From Lentilitoribacter sp. Alg239-R112 (lineage in GTDB: Bacteria; Pseudomonadota; Alphaproteobacteria; Rhizobiales; Rhizobiaceae), in contig NZ_LS999834.1 in the NCBI RefSeq assembly GCF_900537175.1, positions 63,473-127,472 of the forward strand: 64,000 nt of DNA. The letters are read 5' to 3'. The position numbers and the translations under genes were made by a program. Below, piece after piece: positions 32,120-41,266 of the stretch. The notes beneath the pieces were generated by a model that was not told where the DNA came from, did no database searches, and saw only the letters and a program-made list of their open reading frames with translations. Position 1 is the stretch's first letter; the number at the start of each line of letters is the position of its first letter.

Positions 32120-32583
32120 TATTCAAACTCAATAATGGCATCGATTTCAACAGAGGCATTAAAGGGTAGAGAAGACATACCAACAGCGGCACGCGCATGT
32201 TTACCGGCATCGGCCAAAATTTCAGCAAGAAGGTTTGATGCGCCATTTATAACGAGGTGCTGTTCATAAAAATCCGGCGTGGAAGAGACAAAGCCACTAA
32301 TTTTGACGACTTGTTTAATGCGCGATAAATCACCAAGGGCAGCTTTTGCCTGCGCCAAAATATTAATTGCACAGGTTTCGGCGGCAGCGACCCCTTGTTC
32401 AACAGTCACGCTATGTCCCAGCTGGCCTTTTGCAGTAAAAGCACCATCAATCATTGGAAGTTGGCCGGAAATGAACAGTTGATTGCCAGAAATTGTATAT
32501 GGCAGGTAGTTTGCAGCTGGTGCTGCGGCCTCTGGTAACGTAATATTCTTGTCGGCAAGGCGAGATTCAATGCTATCGGACAT
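32119..32583 (-). CDS. RidA (YjgF/YER057c) family enamine/imine deaminase
   Basis: A 154-residue RidA-family protein; archetypes hydrolyse reactive 2-aminoacrylate and related enamines released by PLP enzymes. Family stretches are LPYTISGNQLFISGQLPMID, GVAAAETCAINILAQAKAAL, RIKQVVKISGFVSSTPDF and the C-terminal HARAAVGMSSLPFNASVEID, which contains the conserved Arg (R of HARAAVG) and Glu. It is the longer subgroup of about 150 residues common in alphaproteobacteria. GGAG precedes the ATG. First gene of the operon with GDPD, DUF482 and HIT genes. Confidence 0.93.
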   Translation of the reverse strand: MSDSIESRLADKNITLPEAAAPAANYLPYTISGNQLFISGQLPMIDGAFTAKGQLGHSVTVEQGVAAAETCAINILAQAKAALGDLSRIKQVVKISGFVSSTPDFYEQHLVINGASNLLAEILADAGKHARAAVGMSSLPFNASVEIDAIIEFE

Positions 32584-32719
32584 TCATTTGCTCCATTTGT
32601 GACAGATGGTAGATTCTGCTCTATTAATCAGGACGATTCGCGTCTGATTTAGAAAGTACCTGTTCAAAGCACGCATTTGAAGATAAACATGCCGAAAATT
32701 TGGGAGTGAGAGTAAAAAA

Positions 32720-33556
32720 TTGTTTTTAACGTTTCAGCCTGTATCCTTGTTAAAAATAAGCGGCGCGACTTTTTTGGCCTGTAGTTTGTTCACTCAAGCG
32801 GCATCTGCCATTCAGTTAATTCCCCATAGGGTCGTTTATGAACTCAAGCTCAAAAATGCTTCAGAACGATCTGGCGTTACAGCACTTGCGGGGCGAATGG
32901 TATATGAGTTTACTGGCTCGGAATGCGATGGATATACTGTCAATTTTCGGTCTGTCAGTGAGATTTATGCTGGCGATACAGCGCGAATTTCTGATCAACA
33001 GGCCAGCTTTTATGAAAGTGCTGAAGATGAGAGCTTCAGTTTTATGAACCGTTCATATCTTGACGAGAAGCTTGATACCGAAGTCAGCGGTAGAGCGAAC
33101 ACAGAAGATGACGAGTTGGTTGTAAGTTATAAGAAGCCAGATCAAGATAATATTCATTTGCCAAAATCTCAATTTCCGACAGCTAATTTGATTGATTTAA
33201 TTGAGCGCGCCAAGTCCGGCGAACGGATCTATGAGGCACGTATTTTTGACGGGTCTGATGGTGGTAATAAATCACTGATTACGACAACTATCATTGGAGA
33301 GTTTGAAGAGCCTGATAGTCTCGATGATGATGAAATCAAAATCATCGGCGAAGAGGGCGAAGCTGGCTACTGGCCTGTTTCGATTTCTTATTTTGAGGAA
33401 GGTGAAAATGGCGACACACTTCCAGTCTATCGCTTTGCTTTTAAACTCCATGAGAATGGCGTTAGTCGTGATCTAACGCTTGATCATGGATATCTCGTTA
33501 TCGATGGTAAGGTTTCAGATTTTGAAATTCTAGATGAAGACGAGCCCTGTCGATAG
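32720..33556 (+). CDS. EipB (DUF1849) envelope integrity protein
   Basis: A periplasmic protein of the DUF1849 family, whose Brucella member EipB is a beta-spiral protein needed for envelope integrity. A signal peptide (FQPVSLLKISGATFLACSLF, cleavage near QAASA) is followed by LIPHRVVYELKLKNASERSG, GRMVYEFTGSECDGYTVNF and FYESAEDESFSFMNRSYLD. Of the mature cysteines, one is early (SECDG) and one at the extreme C-terminus (EDEPCR), matching the disulfide pair known in EipB. The start is TTG with GGGAG/GAGAG upstream; no ATG offers a signal peptide. It is divergent from the RidA operon and convergent with the aldolase gene (1 base between stops). Confidence 0.88.
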   Translation: MFLTFQPVSLLKISGATFLACSLFTQAASAIQLIPHRVVYELKLKNASERSGVTALAGRMVYEFTGSECDGYTVNFRSVSEIYAGDTARISDQQASFYESAEDESFSFMNRSYLDEKLDTEVSGRANTEDDELVVSYKKPDQDNIHLPKSQFPTANLIDLIERAKSGERIYEARIFDGSDGGNKSLITTTIIGEFEEPDSLDDDEIKIIGEEGEAGYWPVSISYFEEGENGDTLPVYRFAFKLHENGVSRDLTLDHGYLVIDGKVSDFEILDEDEPCR

Positions 33557-33557
33557 T

Positions 33558-34583
33558 CTAAGGTTTTAGTTTTTCAATAAATCGGTCAACTTGTATTTCA
33601 TCTGTGGCCCAAGATGTAAGAAGTCGCACTTGCGAACGTTCGTCATCAATCTTTTGCCAGATGTAAAAATCAAATGACTCACCTAAATAATTAATCACGC
33701 CGTTAGGTAAAATTGCCATTAGCATGTTGGCTTCGCATTCTGCGGCCATTTCAAATCCTGCGGCCTTGATGCCGTCGGCCATCTTTTTTGCGAGTCTGTT
33801 GGCATGGTTTGCGAGATTGAAATATAGATTATCGGAGAATAATTGCTTGAATTGTATGCCCAGCGCACTGCCTTTGGCTAGGAGTGCCCCGCGTTGCTTA
33901 AGGTGTATTTCAAAATCTTCTGCCAGCGCCTTATTGGGTATCACAATAGCTTCGCCGAACAATGCGCCGCATTTCGTGCCGCCAATCCAGAAGATATCGG
34001 TCAGCTCCGTTAAATCTGCCAATGTGAGATTGCTGTAATCAGATGCGAGTGCTGCTCCCAATCGCGCACCGTCAACCATTAGATAGAGCTCGTTAGCGCG
34101 GCACACCTTCGATAGAGCCGTGATCTCGTCTTTATTATAGACTGTTCCAATCTCCGTCGCATTTGAAATATAGACCATGCGTGGGCGTGTCACATGCGGA
34201 AAATGATTATGGCTATCCAGTACGTTTTGAAGGCTTTCTGCAGTCAATTTGCCATCTACAGCGTCCGTCGTAATAACTTTATGGCCAGTCGCTTCAATTG
34301 ATCCAGCTTCATTGGTTTCTATATGGCCGCTTGCAGGTGCAATGACCGCCTCATGAGAACGTAGAGCGCAGGCATGGATGATCAAATTAGCTTGCGTACC
34401 GCCCGTCACAAAGAAGATTGGTGTCTCTGCTTGCCCCAAATGACCCCGAATAAGTGCGCGCGCCTCATCGGAATGTGAGTCGGTACCATAAGGCTCGGCC
34501 TGTTCCAGATTGGCTTTGGATATTGCTTCCAAAATACTTGGATGGCAGCCTTCACTATAGTCATTTCTAAAACTGTATTTCAT
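33558..34583 (-). CDS. ltaE: Low-specificity L-threonine aldolase
   Basis: A 341-residue PLP enzyme (beta-eliminating lyase fold) that splits threonine or allo-threonine into glycine and acetaldehyde. The N-terminus YSFRNDYSEGCHPSILEAI, the site AIFFVTGGTQANL (as TPIFFVTGGTQANLIIH in part), VDGARLGAALA and the PLP lysine in DIFWIGGTKCGALFGEA are diagnostic. The start ATG used gives the normal length; an open frame runs 33 codons upstream but adds no family sequence. The ribosome site is weak (GATGTGAACACA). It is divergent from rpsB. Confidence 0.93.
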   Translation of the reverse strand: MKYSFRNDYSEGCHPSILEAISKANLEQAEPYGTDSHSDEARALIRGHLGQAETPIFFVTGGTQANLIIHACALRSHEAVIAPASGHIETNEAGSIEATGHKVITTDAVDGKLTAESLQNVLDSHNHFPHVTRPRMVYISNATEIGTVYNKDEITALSKVCRANELYLMVDGARLGAALASDYSNLTLADLTELTDIFWIGGTKCGALFGEAIVIPNKALAEDFEIHLKQRGALLAKGSALGIQFKQLFSDNLYFNLANHANRLAKKMADGIKAAGFEMAAECEANMLMAILPNGVINYLGESFDFYIWQKIDDERSQVRLLTSWATDEIQVDRFIEKLKP

Positions 34584-34676
34584 TGTGTTCACATCTGTAT
34601 TATTGGATCTTACCAGTAATCGAAAATTTGGCTGCAAGTCAAAATCTAATAAACGATGATTCACATAAGAAAAACC

Positions 34677-34705
34677 TTGCAATTGGGGAGTTTTCGCCGT
34701 ATGTG
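34677..34705 (+). promoter_or_regulatory. Probable rpsB promoter
   Basis: TTGCAA, 17 bases, TATGTG, about 120 bases before the rpsB start. The leader between them (about 34712-34828) contains possible stem-forming sequence (ACCGGT, CGCCCGGTGGCG at 34757-34768) and may be the S2 autoregulatory leader, though I cannot match a named RNA motif. Confidence 0.5.
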
Positions 34706-34828
34706 AGCCTCATTCCACACGCAGATTGGGATTGATTGGGGAGAAATCCGATCCGTTCCGCCCGGTGGCGTTCTAATTTTGGTTCGCTTCTTTCTGCGCT
34801 AGGTACAACCGGTAAAAGGAGAAACGGC

Positions 34829-35623
34829 ATGGCAATGCCTTCATTTTCAATGCGTCAGCTATTAGAAGCTGGCTGTCATTTTGGTCACCAGACACACCGC
34901 TGGAATCCCAAAATGAAAAAGTTCATCTTTGGTGAGCGTAACAACATTCACATCATCGACCTTGGTCAAACATACCCAATGCTTTCAAATGCGTTGCAGC
35001 TTGTTTCTGACACTGTAGCTAAAGGTGGTCGTGTACTTTTCGTAGGTACAAAACGTCAAGCATCTGAAATCGTTGCAAAAGCTGCTGTTGAATCAGCTCA
35101 GTATTATGTAAATGCTCGCTGGTTGGGCGGAATGTTGACCAATTGGAAAACAATTTCAAACTCAATCGCACGTCTTCGTAAACTAGACGAACTTCTTGCT
35201 GGTGATGCACAAGGTTTCACTAAGAAAGAACGTTTGAACCTAGAGCGCGAACGTGAAAAACTAAACCGTGCACTTGGCGGTATCCGCGATATGGGCGGCA
35301 CACCTGACCTTATTTTTGTCATCGACACAAATAAAGAAGGCATTGCTATCCAAGAAGCAAAACGTCTTAAAATCCCTGTAGTTGCAGTTGTTGATTCGAA
35401 CTGTGATCCAGACATCGTTGATTTCCCAATTCCTGGTAACGATGATGCTGCTCGTTCAATTTCGCTTTATTGCGATCTTATCAGCCGCGCATGCATCGAT
35501 GGCATCGCACGTCAGCAAGGTTCGTCAGGTGTCGATTTGGGCGCAGCTGTTGACGCGCCGATTGAAGCTGCTGTTGTCGCGGACGAAGCTCCTGCCACAG
35601 AAGAGGCTCCAGCCGCTCAATAA
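34829..35623 (+). CDS. rpsB: 30S ribosomal protein S2
   Basis: Ribosomal protein S2 of the small subunit. The 264-residue product opens [20 protein letters not shown] and contains [50 protein letters not shown] and [20 protein letters not shown]. The C-terminal extension (after [10 protein letters not shown]) is Ala/Glu-rich, as in other alphaproteobacteria. The ATG has AAAGGAGAAACGGC upstream; an open frame begins 31 codons earlier but is leader sequence. Codon use is strongly biased toward highly expressed choices. tsf follows after a hairpin-rich spacer. Confidence 0.98.
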   Translation: MAMPSFSMRQLLEAGCHFGHQTHRWNPKMKKFIFGERNNIHIIDLGQTYPMLSNALQLVSDTVAKGGRVLFVGTKRQASEIVAKAAVESAQYYVNARWLGGMLTNWKTISNSIARLRKLDELLAGDAQGFTKKERLNLEREREKLNRALGGIRDMGGTPDLIFVIDTNKEGIAIQEAKRLKIPVVAVVDSNCDPDIVDFPIPGNDDAARSISLYCDLISRACIDGIARQQGSSGVDLGAAVDAPIEAAVVADEAPATEEAPAAQ

Positions 35624-35643
35624 GAGCTGATGAGTTTTTAGAT

Positions 35644-35719
35644 TAGCACTGGCGGCATATTAATTTCTGCCAGTGCTACATGTTAAGTGTCATATAATTG
35701 AACCGATACTCTGGTATCG
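35644..35719 (+). other. Two hairpins in the rpsB-tsf spacer
   Basis: A perfect 10-bp stem TAGCACTGGC / GCCAGTGCTA with a 15-base loop (35644-35678), then CGATAC / GTATCG with a 4-base loop (35704-35719). Neither has a T-run, so they look like attenuating or processing elements within the S2-EF-Ts transcript, not a full terminator. Confidence 0.6.
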
Positions 35720-35772
35720 ATGTAGAGATAATTTGAGATACATATCTCACTATTTTGCAAAAAGAGGCTAAA

Positions 35773-36693
35773 ATGAGCATCACAGCAGCAATGGTTAAAG
35801 AACTGCGCGAAAAAACAGGCGCAGGCATGATGGACTGCAAGAAAGCACTAACAGAAGCTGGCGGCGACATGGAAGCTGCTATTGATTGGCTTCGTGCTAA
35901 AGGTATCGCAAAAGCTGACAAAAAGTCAGGACGTACAGCCGCTGAGGGCTTGATTGCTATTGCAAGCAATGAAAATTCAGCAGTTGTTGTTGAGTTAAAC
36001 TCTGAAACAGATTTCGTTGCGGGCAATGCCGAATTCCAAGGCTTGGTAAATGGTATTGCTGATGTTGCTTTGACAACTGACGGTACGGTTGAAGCTGTGG
36101 TTGCAGCAAATCATCCTTCTGGAAAAACAGTTGAAGACACAGTTAAAGATGCCATCGGTACGATTGGTGAGAACATGACACTTCGTCGTTCTGCCAAATT
36201 GGAAGTTGGTAACGGTGTAGTTGCGTCATACATCCACAACGCAGTAACTGACAAACTTGGTAAGCTAGGCGTTCTTGTGGCGCTGGAATCAGATGGTGAT
36301 AAAGAAAAGCTAGCGGCTGTTGGTCGTCAGGTTGCAATGCATGTTGCTGCAACGAGCCCACTTGCGGTTACGTCTGAAGAAGTTGATAAAGACGTAGCAG
36401 AGCGCGAGCGTCAAGTTTTCCTTGAGCAAGCTAAAGAATCCGGCAAGCCTGATAATATTGCAGAAAAAATGGTTGAAGGTCGCATGCGCAAATTCTTCCA
36501 AGAAGTTGCGTTGATGTCTCAGGCATTTGTTATGAACCCAGATCAAACTGTTGAAGAAGCTGTTAAAGCTGCGGAAGCAGAAGTCGGCGCACCGATTAAA
36601 GTAGCTGGTATGGCCCGCTTACTTCTTGGTGAAGGTGTTGAAAAAGAAGAAGAAGACTTTGCCGCTGAAGTGGCAGCGACTGCAAAAGGCTAA
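35773..36693 (+). CDS. tsf: Elongation factor Ts
   Basis: Guanine nucleotide exchange factor for EF-Tu. The 306-residue product starts [20 protein letters not shown] and continues [20 protein letters not shown] (UBA-like domain), then [14 protein letters not shown] in the core and [18 protein letters not shown], and ends in an acidic tail ([16 protein letters not shown]). The chosen ATG is preceded by AAAGAGG and fits the family; a start 18 bases upstream would add six unmatched residues. Second gene of the rpsB-tsf unit. Confidence 0.98.
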   Translation: MSITAAMVKELREKTGAGMMDCKKALTEAGGDMEAAIDWLRAKGIAKADKKSGRTAAEGLIAIASNENSAVVVELNSETDFVAGNAEFQGLVNGIADVALTTDGTVEAVVAANHPSGKTVEDTVKDAIGTIGENMTLRRSAKLEVGNGVVASYIHNAVTDKLGKLGVLVALESDGDKEKLAAVGRQVAMHVAATSPLAVTSEEVDKDVAERERQVFLEQAKESGKPDNIAEKMVEGRMRKFFQEVALMSQAFVMNPDQTVEEAVKAAEAEVGAPIKVAGMARLLLGEGVEKEEEDFAAEVAATAKG

Positions 36694-36735
36694 ATGCTTT
36701 TTCAAAAATCTATTGGATTTTTTCCGAATATATTG

Positions 36736-36763
36736 GGGCATCGCGTGACAACGCGGTGCCCTT
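36736..36763 (+). terminator. Strong hairpin between tsf and pyrH
   Basis: An 11-bp stem GGGCATCGCGT / ACGCGGTGCCC (one T-G pair) with loop GACA, followed only by CTTAGTG. The stem is strong but the T-run is poor, so it may be a partial terminator that lowers expression of the downstream genes relative to rpsB-tsf. Confidence 0.55.
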
Positions 36764-36824
36764 AGTGTATCCGATTGTGAGTTTGATTTTCATCAAACGA
36801 TAATTATTAAAATGAAGGTGCTAT

Positions 36825-37547
36825 ATGTCTGAAGACCCAGTTTATAAACGTGTTTTGTTTAAAGCCTCTGGTGAGGCGCTTATGGGCGATCAGGGATTTG
36901 GTATTGATGTTAATGTTGCAGACCGCATAGCGAGCGATATTGCAGAAGTTCATAGAATGGGTGTCGAGGTTAGCGTTGTTGTTGGCGGCGGTAACATTTT
37001 TCGCGGCGTGGCAGTTGCTTCCAAAGGCGGTGATCGCGTAACCGGTGACCATATGGGTATGTTGGCAACAGTCATCAACGCACTGGCGTTGGCGACATCT
37101 TTGCGTAAATTAGGTGTGGAGACGGAAGTTCTATCAGCAATCGCGATGCCGGAACTATGCCAGAGTTTTTCTCAACGCGCTGCAAAGCATCATCTTATTA
37201 AAGGTCGTGTCGTCATTTTTGCCGGTGGCACTGGCAATCCATTCCTGACAACCGATACTGCTGCTGCTTTACGCGCGGCTGAGATGAATGCCGATGCTAT
37301 TTTCAAAGGTACGCAGGTCGATGGAATTTATACCGCTGACCCTAAGACGACGCCTGATGCAACTCGCTTTAATGAATTGACCCATGATGAGGTCTTACGG
37401 CGCGGGCTTGCTGTTATGGATATGGCAGCTGTGTCGCTTGCGCGCGAAAATAATATTCCAATTGTTGTGTTTTCTATCCATGAGAAAGGTGGTTTTGCCG
37501 AAATTCTTAGAGGTGGTGGACGTTCAACGATTGTGCGTGATAACTAA
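36825..37547 (+). CDS. pyrH: UMP kinase
   Basis: Phosphorylates UMP to UDP; amino-acid-kinase fold hexamer. The 240-residue product begins [20 protein letters not shown] and shows [50 protein letters not shown] and [17 protein letters not shown], all UMP kinase signatures. AAGGTG lies before the ATG. It is followed 37 bases later by frr, the standard order. Confidence 0.98.
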   Translation: MSEDPVYKRVLFKASGEALMGDQGFGIDVNVADRIASDIAEVHRMGVEVSVVVGGGNIFRGVAVASKGGDRVTGDHMGMLATVINALALATSLRKLGVETEVLSAIAMPELCQSFSQRAAKHHLIKGRVVIFAGGTGNPFLTTDTAAALRAAEMNADAIFKGTQVDGIYTADPKTTPDATRFNELTHDEVLRRGLAVMDMAAVSLARENNIPIVVFSIHEKGGFAEILRGGGRSTIVRDN

Positions 37548-37584
37548 TATAAATATTGCTGAACAGAATCTTATGGAGTGGAAT

Positions 37585-38142
37585 ATGCCCGGTACTGATT
37601 TGAATGACCTGAAACGTCGTATGGACGGAGCTGTTACAGCGTTCAAGAAAGAACTAGCTGCACTAAGAACAGGACGCGCATCCGGAAATCTGCTTGATCC
37701 GGTTATGGTTGATGCATATGGATCGAAAGTACCTCTTAATACGGTTGCCAATATTACCGTTCCAGAACCACGCATGCTTGCCGTTAATGTTTGGGATAAA
37801 ACAATGGTCGCTGATGTCGAAAAAGCGATTCGTAATGCCAATCTTGGATTTAATCCTATCACTGATGGTCAAAATTTACGTATACCAATGCCAGATTTGA
37901 ATGAGGAACGTCGCAAAGAATTGGTTAAGCTTGCTGGCACATATGCTGAAAATGCAAAAGTTGCTATTCGTCACGTTCGACGTGATGGCATGGATGGCCT
38001 TAAAAAAGCCGAAAAGGATGGTGATCTTGGTAAAGATGACGCACATGCTCAGTCTGAAAATGTACAAAAAGCAACAGATGATGTGACCAAAGAGATTGAT
38101 GTTTTGCTTGCAGATAAAGAAAAAGAGATCATGACCGTTTAG
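37585..38142 (+). CDS. frr: Ribosome recycling factor
   Basis: Splits post-termination ribosomes with EF-G. The 185-residue length is exact for the family. Signatures are [53 protein letters not shown] and [20 protein letters not shown], then [20 protein letters not shown]. The ATG chosen follows TGGAGTGGAAT; an in-frame ATG four codons earlier would overlap the ribosome site and is less likely. Fourth gene of the rpsB-tsf-pyrH-frr run. Confidence 0.97.
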   Translation: MPGTDLNDLKRRMDGAVTAFKKELAALRTGRASGNLLDPVMVDAYGSKVPLNTVANITVPEPRMLAVNVWDKTMVADVEKAIRNANLGFNPITDGQNLRIPMPDLNEERRKELVKLAGTYAENAKVAIRHVRRDGMDGLKKAEKDGDLGKDDAHAQSENVQKATDDVTKEIDVLLADKEKEIMTV

Positions 38143-38170
38143 TCAGATCAAGTTTGGGCGGGCCAGCATT

Positions 38171-38911
38171 TTGCAGACATTTTCAAATAATATTCCCGAA
38201 CATGTAGCTATTATTATGGATGGCAATGGCCGATGGGCTAAAGGGCAGGGGTTGCCTCGAAGTGCAGGTCATAAAAAGGGTGTAGAAACGCTCCGCCAAG
38301 TGGTCACAACATCAGGAGAAATTGGAGTTAAATATCTAACACTTTTTGCATTTTCTTCTGAAAATTGGAGCCGGCCAGCCGAAGAAGTCGGTTTCTTAAT
38401 GGGACTGTTAAAAACCTTTATGAAGCGTGATTTGGGAAAACTTCGCGATAAAAATGTTCGCGTACGCATAATTGGTGGCCGAGAAAATCTACAATTGGAT
38501 ATCTTAAAGCTTTTGCTAGAGGCAGAAGAGTCAACTGCGCAGAACACGGGTCTAAATCTTGTGATTGCATTTAACTATGGCGCTCGTGATGAAATCGCAA
38601 GGGCAACAAAGAGAATTGCAGCCGATGTTAAATCTGGCCTGTTGGATGTAAATGATATCAATGAATGCTGTGTATCTTCCTATCTTGATACAAGGTCCAT
38701 TCCAGATCCCGAACTCATCATTCGCTCCAGTGGGGAGCAGCGATTGTCAAATTTTCTGTTATGGCAGGCGGCATATTCAGAGTTTGTTTTTGTAGATGAG
38801 CTGTGGCCTGATTTTACAAAAGATGTCTATTTATGCGCGATTGATAAGTTTAAATCTCGCGAAAGACGTTTTGGCGGTGTTGTTCCCCAAAAAGTTGCTG
38901 TAACTTCTTGA
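38171..38911 (+). CDS. uppS: Undecaprenyl diphosphate synthase
   Basis: Condenses farnesyl diphosphate with isopentenyl units to C55 undecaprenyl diphosphate, the lipid carrier for wall and O-antigen synthesis. The 246-residue product has the catalytic AIIMDGNGRWAKGQGLPRSA (Asp and Gly-Arg of the diphosphate site), TLFAFSSENWSRP, LVIAFNYGARDEIARA and the C-terminal IIRSSGEQRLSNFLLWQAAY and SEFVFVDELWPDF. The only start that gives normal length is TTG; the next ATG encodes the catalytic Met-Asp and would remove the N-terminus. GGGCGGG lies 10 bases upstream. Confidence 0.96.
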   Translation: MQTFSNNIPEHVAIIMDGNGRWAKGQGLPRSAGHKKGVETLRQVVTTSGEIGVKYLTLFAFSSENWSRPAEEVGFLMGLLKTFMKRDLGKLRDKNVRVRIIGGRENLQLDILKLLLEAEESTAQNTGLNLVIAFNYGARDEIARATKRIAADVKSGLLDVNDINECCVSSYLDTRSIPDPELIIRSSGEQRLSNFLLWQAAYSEFVFVDELWPDFTKDVYLCAIDKFKSRERRFGGVVPQKVAVTS

Positions 38912-39025
38912 GGATGAACTTCGATTATATATGTTCTTTGCGTAATTAAACGTATACCTTTATAAAAAAAGGGCTGCTACTTTGTGCATTTCTCATATTA
39001 AGAACAATTATTTAGCAAGAATCGC

Positions 39026-39862
39026 ATGAGCAGAGAGTTAAAGCTGCGCACCATTTCTGCGATTGTGTTGGCAATATTGGCTATATTCTCGACCTGGATG
39101 GGTGGTAAGGTATTTGCCTGCGTAGTGATTGTCGCTGGGTTCTTGATTTACTATGAGTGGAGCACCATCACGGCTCTAAGGAGTAAAAGTATTCGCGCCA
39201 ATGGTGTTGCATGGCTGACACTGGTTCTCAGCTTTTCATTTTTGCTGTTTGATTTGCCGATTTATGCTTTTGTTGTTCTTCTAGGTGGCGCTGCTGTTGC
39301 GATGATTTTTGGCGCAAGGCAGGGTGTTTCGGCGGTATCTGTAGCGGGGATTTTTTATGCAGGGTTTCCTGTCATCGCGCTGACCGAGTTACGTGGCGAT
39401 GGGCTCTTCGGGCTATTTGCAGTAATTTTTGTTTTAAGCATTGTTTGGGCTACCGATATTTTTGCCTATTTTTGCGGTAAAGCGATAGGTGGTCGAAAGT
39501 TAGCTCCCGCCATTTCACCAGGCAAAACGTGGTCGGGTGCCATATTTGGTTTGGCAGCAGGTGTGGGTGTTGGGCTTATAAGCGTGATGATGCTCAGGTA
39601 TGGCGGCGGAATTTTCGTTCCAATCGTTGCAGCAGCAATTTCCATATCAGGTCAAATTGGAGATTTGTTTGAATCTTGGATCAAGCGAAGATATGGGGTC
39701 AAAGATTCAAGCCAGCTTATACCTGGACACGGAGGGTTTATGGATCGGTTAGATGGTGTTATTTTTGCCGCGATAATCGCGTTTGTAATCGCTACCCTAA
39801 ACCAGTATTATAGTGGTATTGATTCAAGTTCGATATTGGCTGTACACCTCTTAGACTTATAG
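39026..39862 (+). CDS. cdsA: Phosphatidate cytidylyltransferase
   Basis: Makes CDP-diacylglycerol from CTP and phosphatidate in the inner membrane, the branch point for phospholipids. The 278-residue protein has about eight hydrophobic segments. The C-terminal signature SWIKRRYGVKDSSQLIPGHG and GGFMDRLDGVIFAA, with the catalytic Asp pair in ATDIFAYFCGKAIGGRKL and SPGKTWSGA, identifies CdsA. It is in the conserved uppS-cdsA-rseP order (dxr, which often lies between cdsA and rseP in other bacteria, is absent, as usual in this order). Confidence 0.96.
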   Translation: MSRELKLRTISAIVLAILAIFSTWMGGKVFACVVIVAGFLIYYEWSTITALRSKSIRANGVAWLTLVLSFSFLLFDLPIYAFVVLLGGAAVAMIFGARQGVSAVSVAGIFYAGFPVIALTELRGDGLFGLFAVIFVLSIVWATDIFAYFCGKAIGGRKLAPAISPGKTWSGAIFGLAAGVGVGLISVMMLRYGGGIFVPIVAAAISISGQIGDLFESWIKRRYGVKDSSQLIPGHGGFMDRLDGVIFAAIIAFVIATLNQYYSGIDSSSILAVHLLDL

Positions 39863-39898
39863 ATTTCAAACGTTACTACTCCTCAACTGGACAAAATT

Positions 39899-41044
39899 AT
39901 GGATATCCTCAGTTCGCTATATTCGATTTTGACTGGAAATGTTCTTTCCTTCATTGTTGTTCTTTCAATCGTCGTTTTTGTACATGAGATGGGACATTAC
40001 CTCGTCGGTAAATGGTGCGGTATTCATGCGACAACATTTTCCATAGGTTTTGGTAAAGAACTCTTTGGATTTACAGATAAATCCGGAACTCGCTGGCGGT
40101 TAGCGTTAATTCCATTAGGTGGATACGTCAAATTTTTTGGTGATCAAAATGCGGCAAGCGCATCAGATGGCACAGCGATAGAAATGTCCGAAGCTGACAA
40201 AGCTCGTTCTTTTTATTATGCGTCAGTAGGTCGTCGTGCATTGACGGTTCTTGCCGGACCAATGGCCAACTTCATTCTCACCATTCTTATTTTCACAGCA
40301 ATGTTTGCGACATTTGGTCGGCAAATTGCTGATCCAATCATATCAGAGGTTGTTGCTCAATCGCCGGCCGAGAAAGCAGGTCTTCAGAAGGGGGATTTGT
40401 TTGTTGCTGTTGACGGTATAGAGGTAATCGTTTTTCAAGATCTAAAACGCTATATAAGCTCCAGACCTGAAACAGAAGTTGCAATTACAGTTAAACGAAA
40501 TGGGCAGGATGAAATACTGACCTTGATTCCTGATCGGATTGTAAGCAAGGATCGTTTTGGAAATGAGATAGAAGAGGGGCGAATGGGTGTGATGGTGAGT
40601 GCCGAAGGAGGCAATTTCCGTCAGCAGACATTCACTCTTCCTGAGGCGGTAGGACAGGCTTTTTCTGAAAGTTGGTTCATCGTAACCCGTACATTTGATT
40701 ATATTGGCAACATATTAGTCGGTCGTGAAAGTGCAAAACAACTTAGTGGCCCCATAGGGATCGCGAAAATTTCAGGTCAGGTGGCCACCTTGGGTGTCCT
40801 TGCACTCGTACAATTGATGGCAGTAATTTCACTTTCTATTGGCTTGCTGAACTTAATGCCCATACCTATTCTCGATGGCGGTCATTTAGTGTTTTATGCT
40901 TTTGAGGCAATATTGGGGCGGCCATTGAGTCTCAAGACACAAGATTATGCGTTGCGAGTAGGTATAATGATTCTTTTATCGCTTATGATATTCACCACGT
41001 TTAACGATGTCGGATCTATCTACAAAAACATAGTTGGCAGTTAG
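39899..41044 (+). CDS. rseP: RIP metalloprotease RseP
   Basis: Site-2-type intramembrane protease that cuts membrane proteins such as anti-sigma factors and signal-peptide remnants. The zinc motif is VFVHEMGHYLVGKWCGI in the first membrane segment; GFGKELFGF and ALIPLGGYVKFFGDQN follow. A PDZ domain (about residues 145-230: SPAEKAGLQKGDLFVAVDGI) faces the periplasm, and the third zinc ligand is in NLMPIPILDGGHLVFYAFE. The 381-residue protein has one PDZ domain by inspection, fewer than the two of E. coli RseP. bamA follows after a spacer with a hairpin. Confidence 0.96.
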   Translation: MDILSSLYSILTGNVLSFIVVLSIVVFVHEMGHYLVGKWCGIHATTFSIGFGKELFGFTDKSGTRWRLALIPLGGYVKFFGDQNAASASDGTAIEMSEADKARSFYYASVGRRALTVLAGPMANFILTILIFTAMFATFGRQIADPIISEVVAQSPAEKAGLQKGDLFVAVDGIEVIVFQDLKRYISSRPETEVAITVKRNGQDEILTLIPDRIVSKDRFGNEIEEGRMGVMVSAEGGNFRQQTFTLPEAVGQAFSESWFIVTRTFDYIGNILVGRESAKQLSGPIGIAKISGQVATLGVLALVQLMAVISLSIGLLNLMPIPILDGGHLVFYAFEAILGRPLSLKTQDYALRVGIMILLSLMIFTTFNDVGSIYKNIVGS

Positions 41045-41156
41045 TAGTCGCCTATTTTGTAAGGATCTTTGGTAAAATAGTGAAATAATTTGTTAACCCT
41101 AAAACATATCAGTTGAATGGGTGGCATGATAAATAATAAATAAGTAAACGGAATTT

Positions 41157-41189
41157 AACGCTTTTCCTTGCTTGTAGGGGAAAAGCGTT
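41157..41189 (+). terminator. Hairpin between rseP and bamA
   Basis: An 11-bp stem AACGCTTTTCC / GGAAAAGCGTT with an 11-base loop and then TTAAACG. It could be a weak terminator ending the rpsB-rseP transcripts, with a separate bamA promoter in the next 75 bases. Confidence 0.5.
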
Positions 41190-41266
41190 TTAAACGTAAA
41201 CCATAGTGCGAGTCTGGGCTAGGTTCAGGCGCGCCGTTGCGTTGTTAAAAGAAGGTACGTAGTGCA

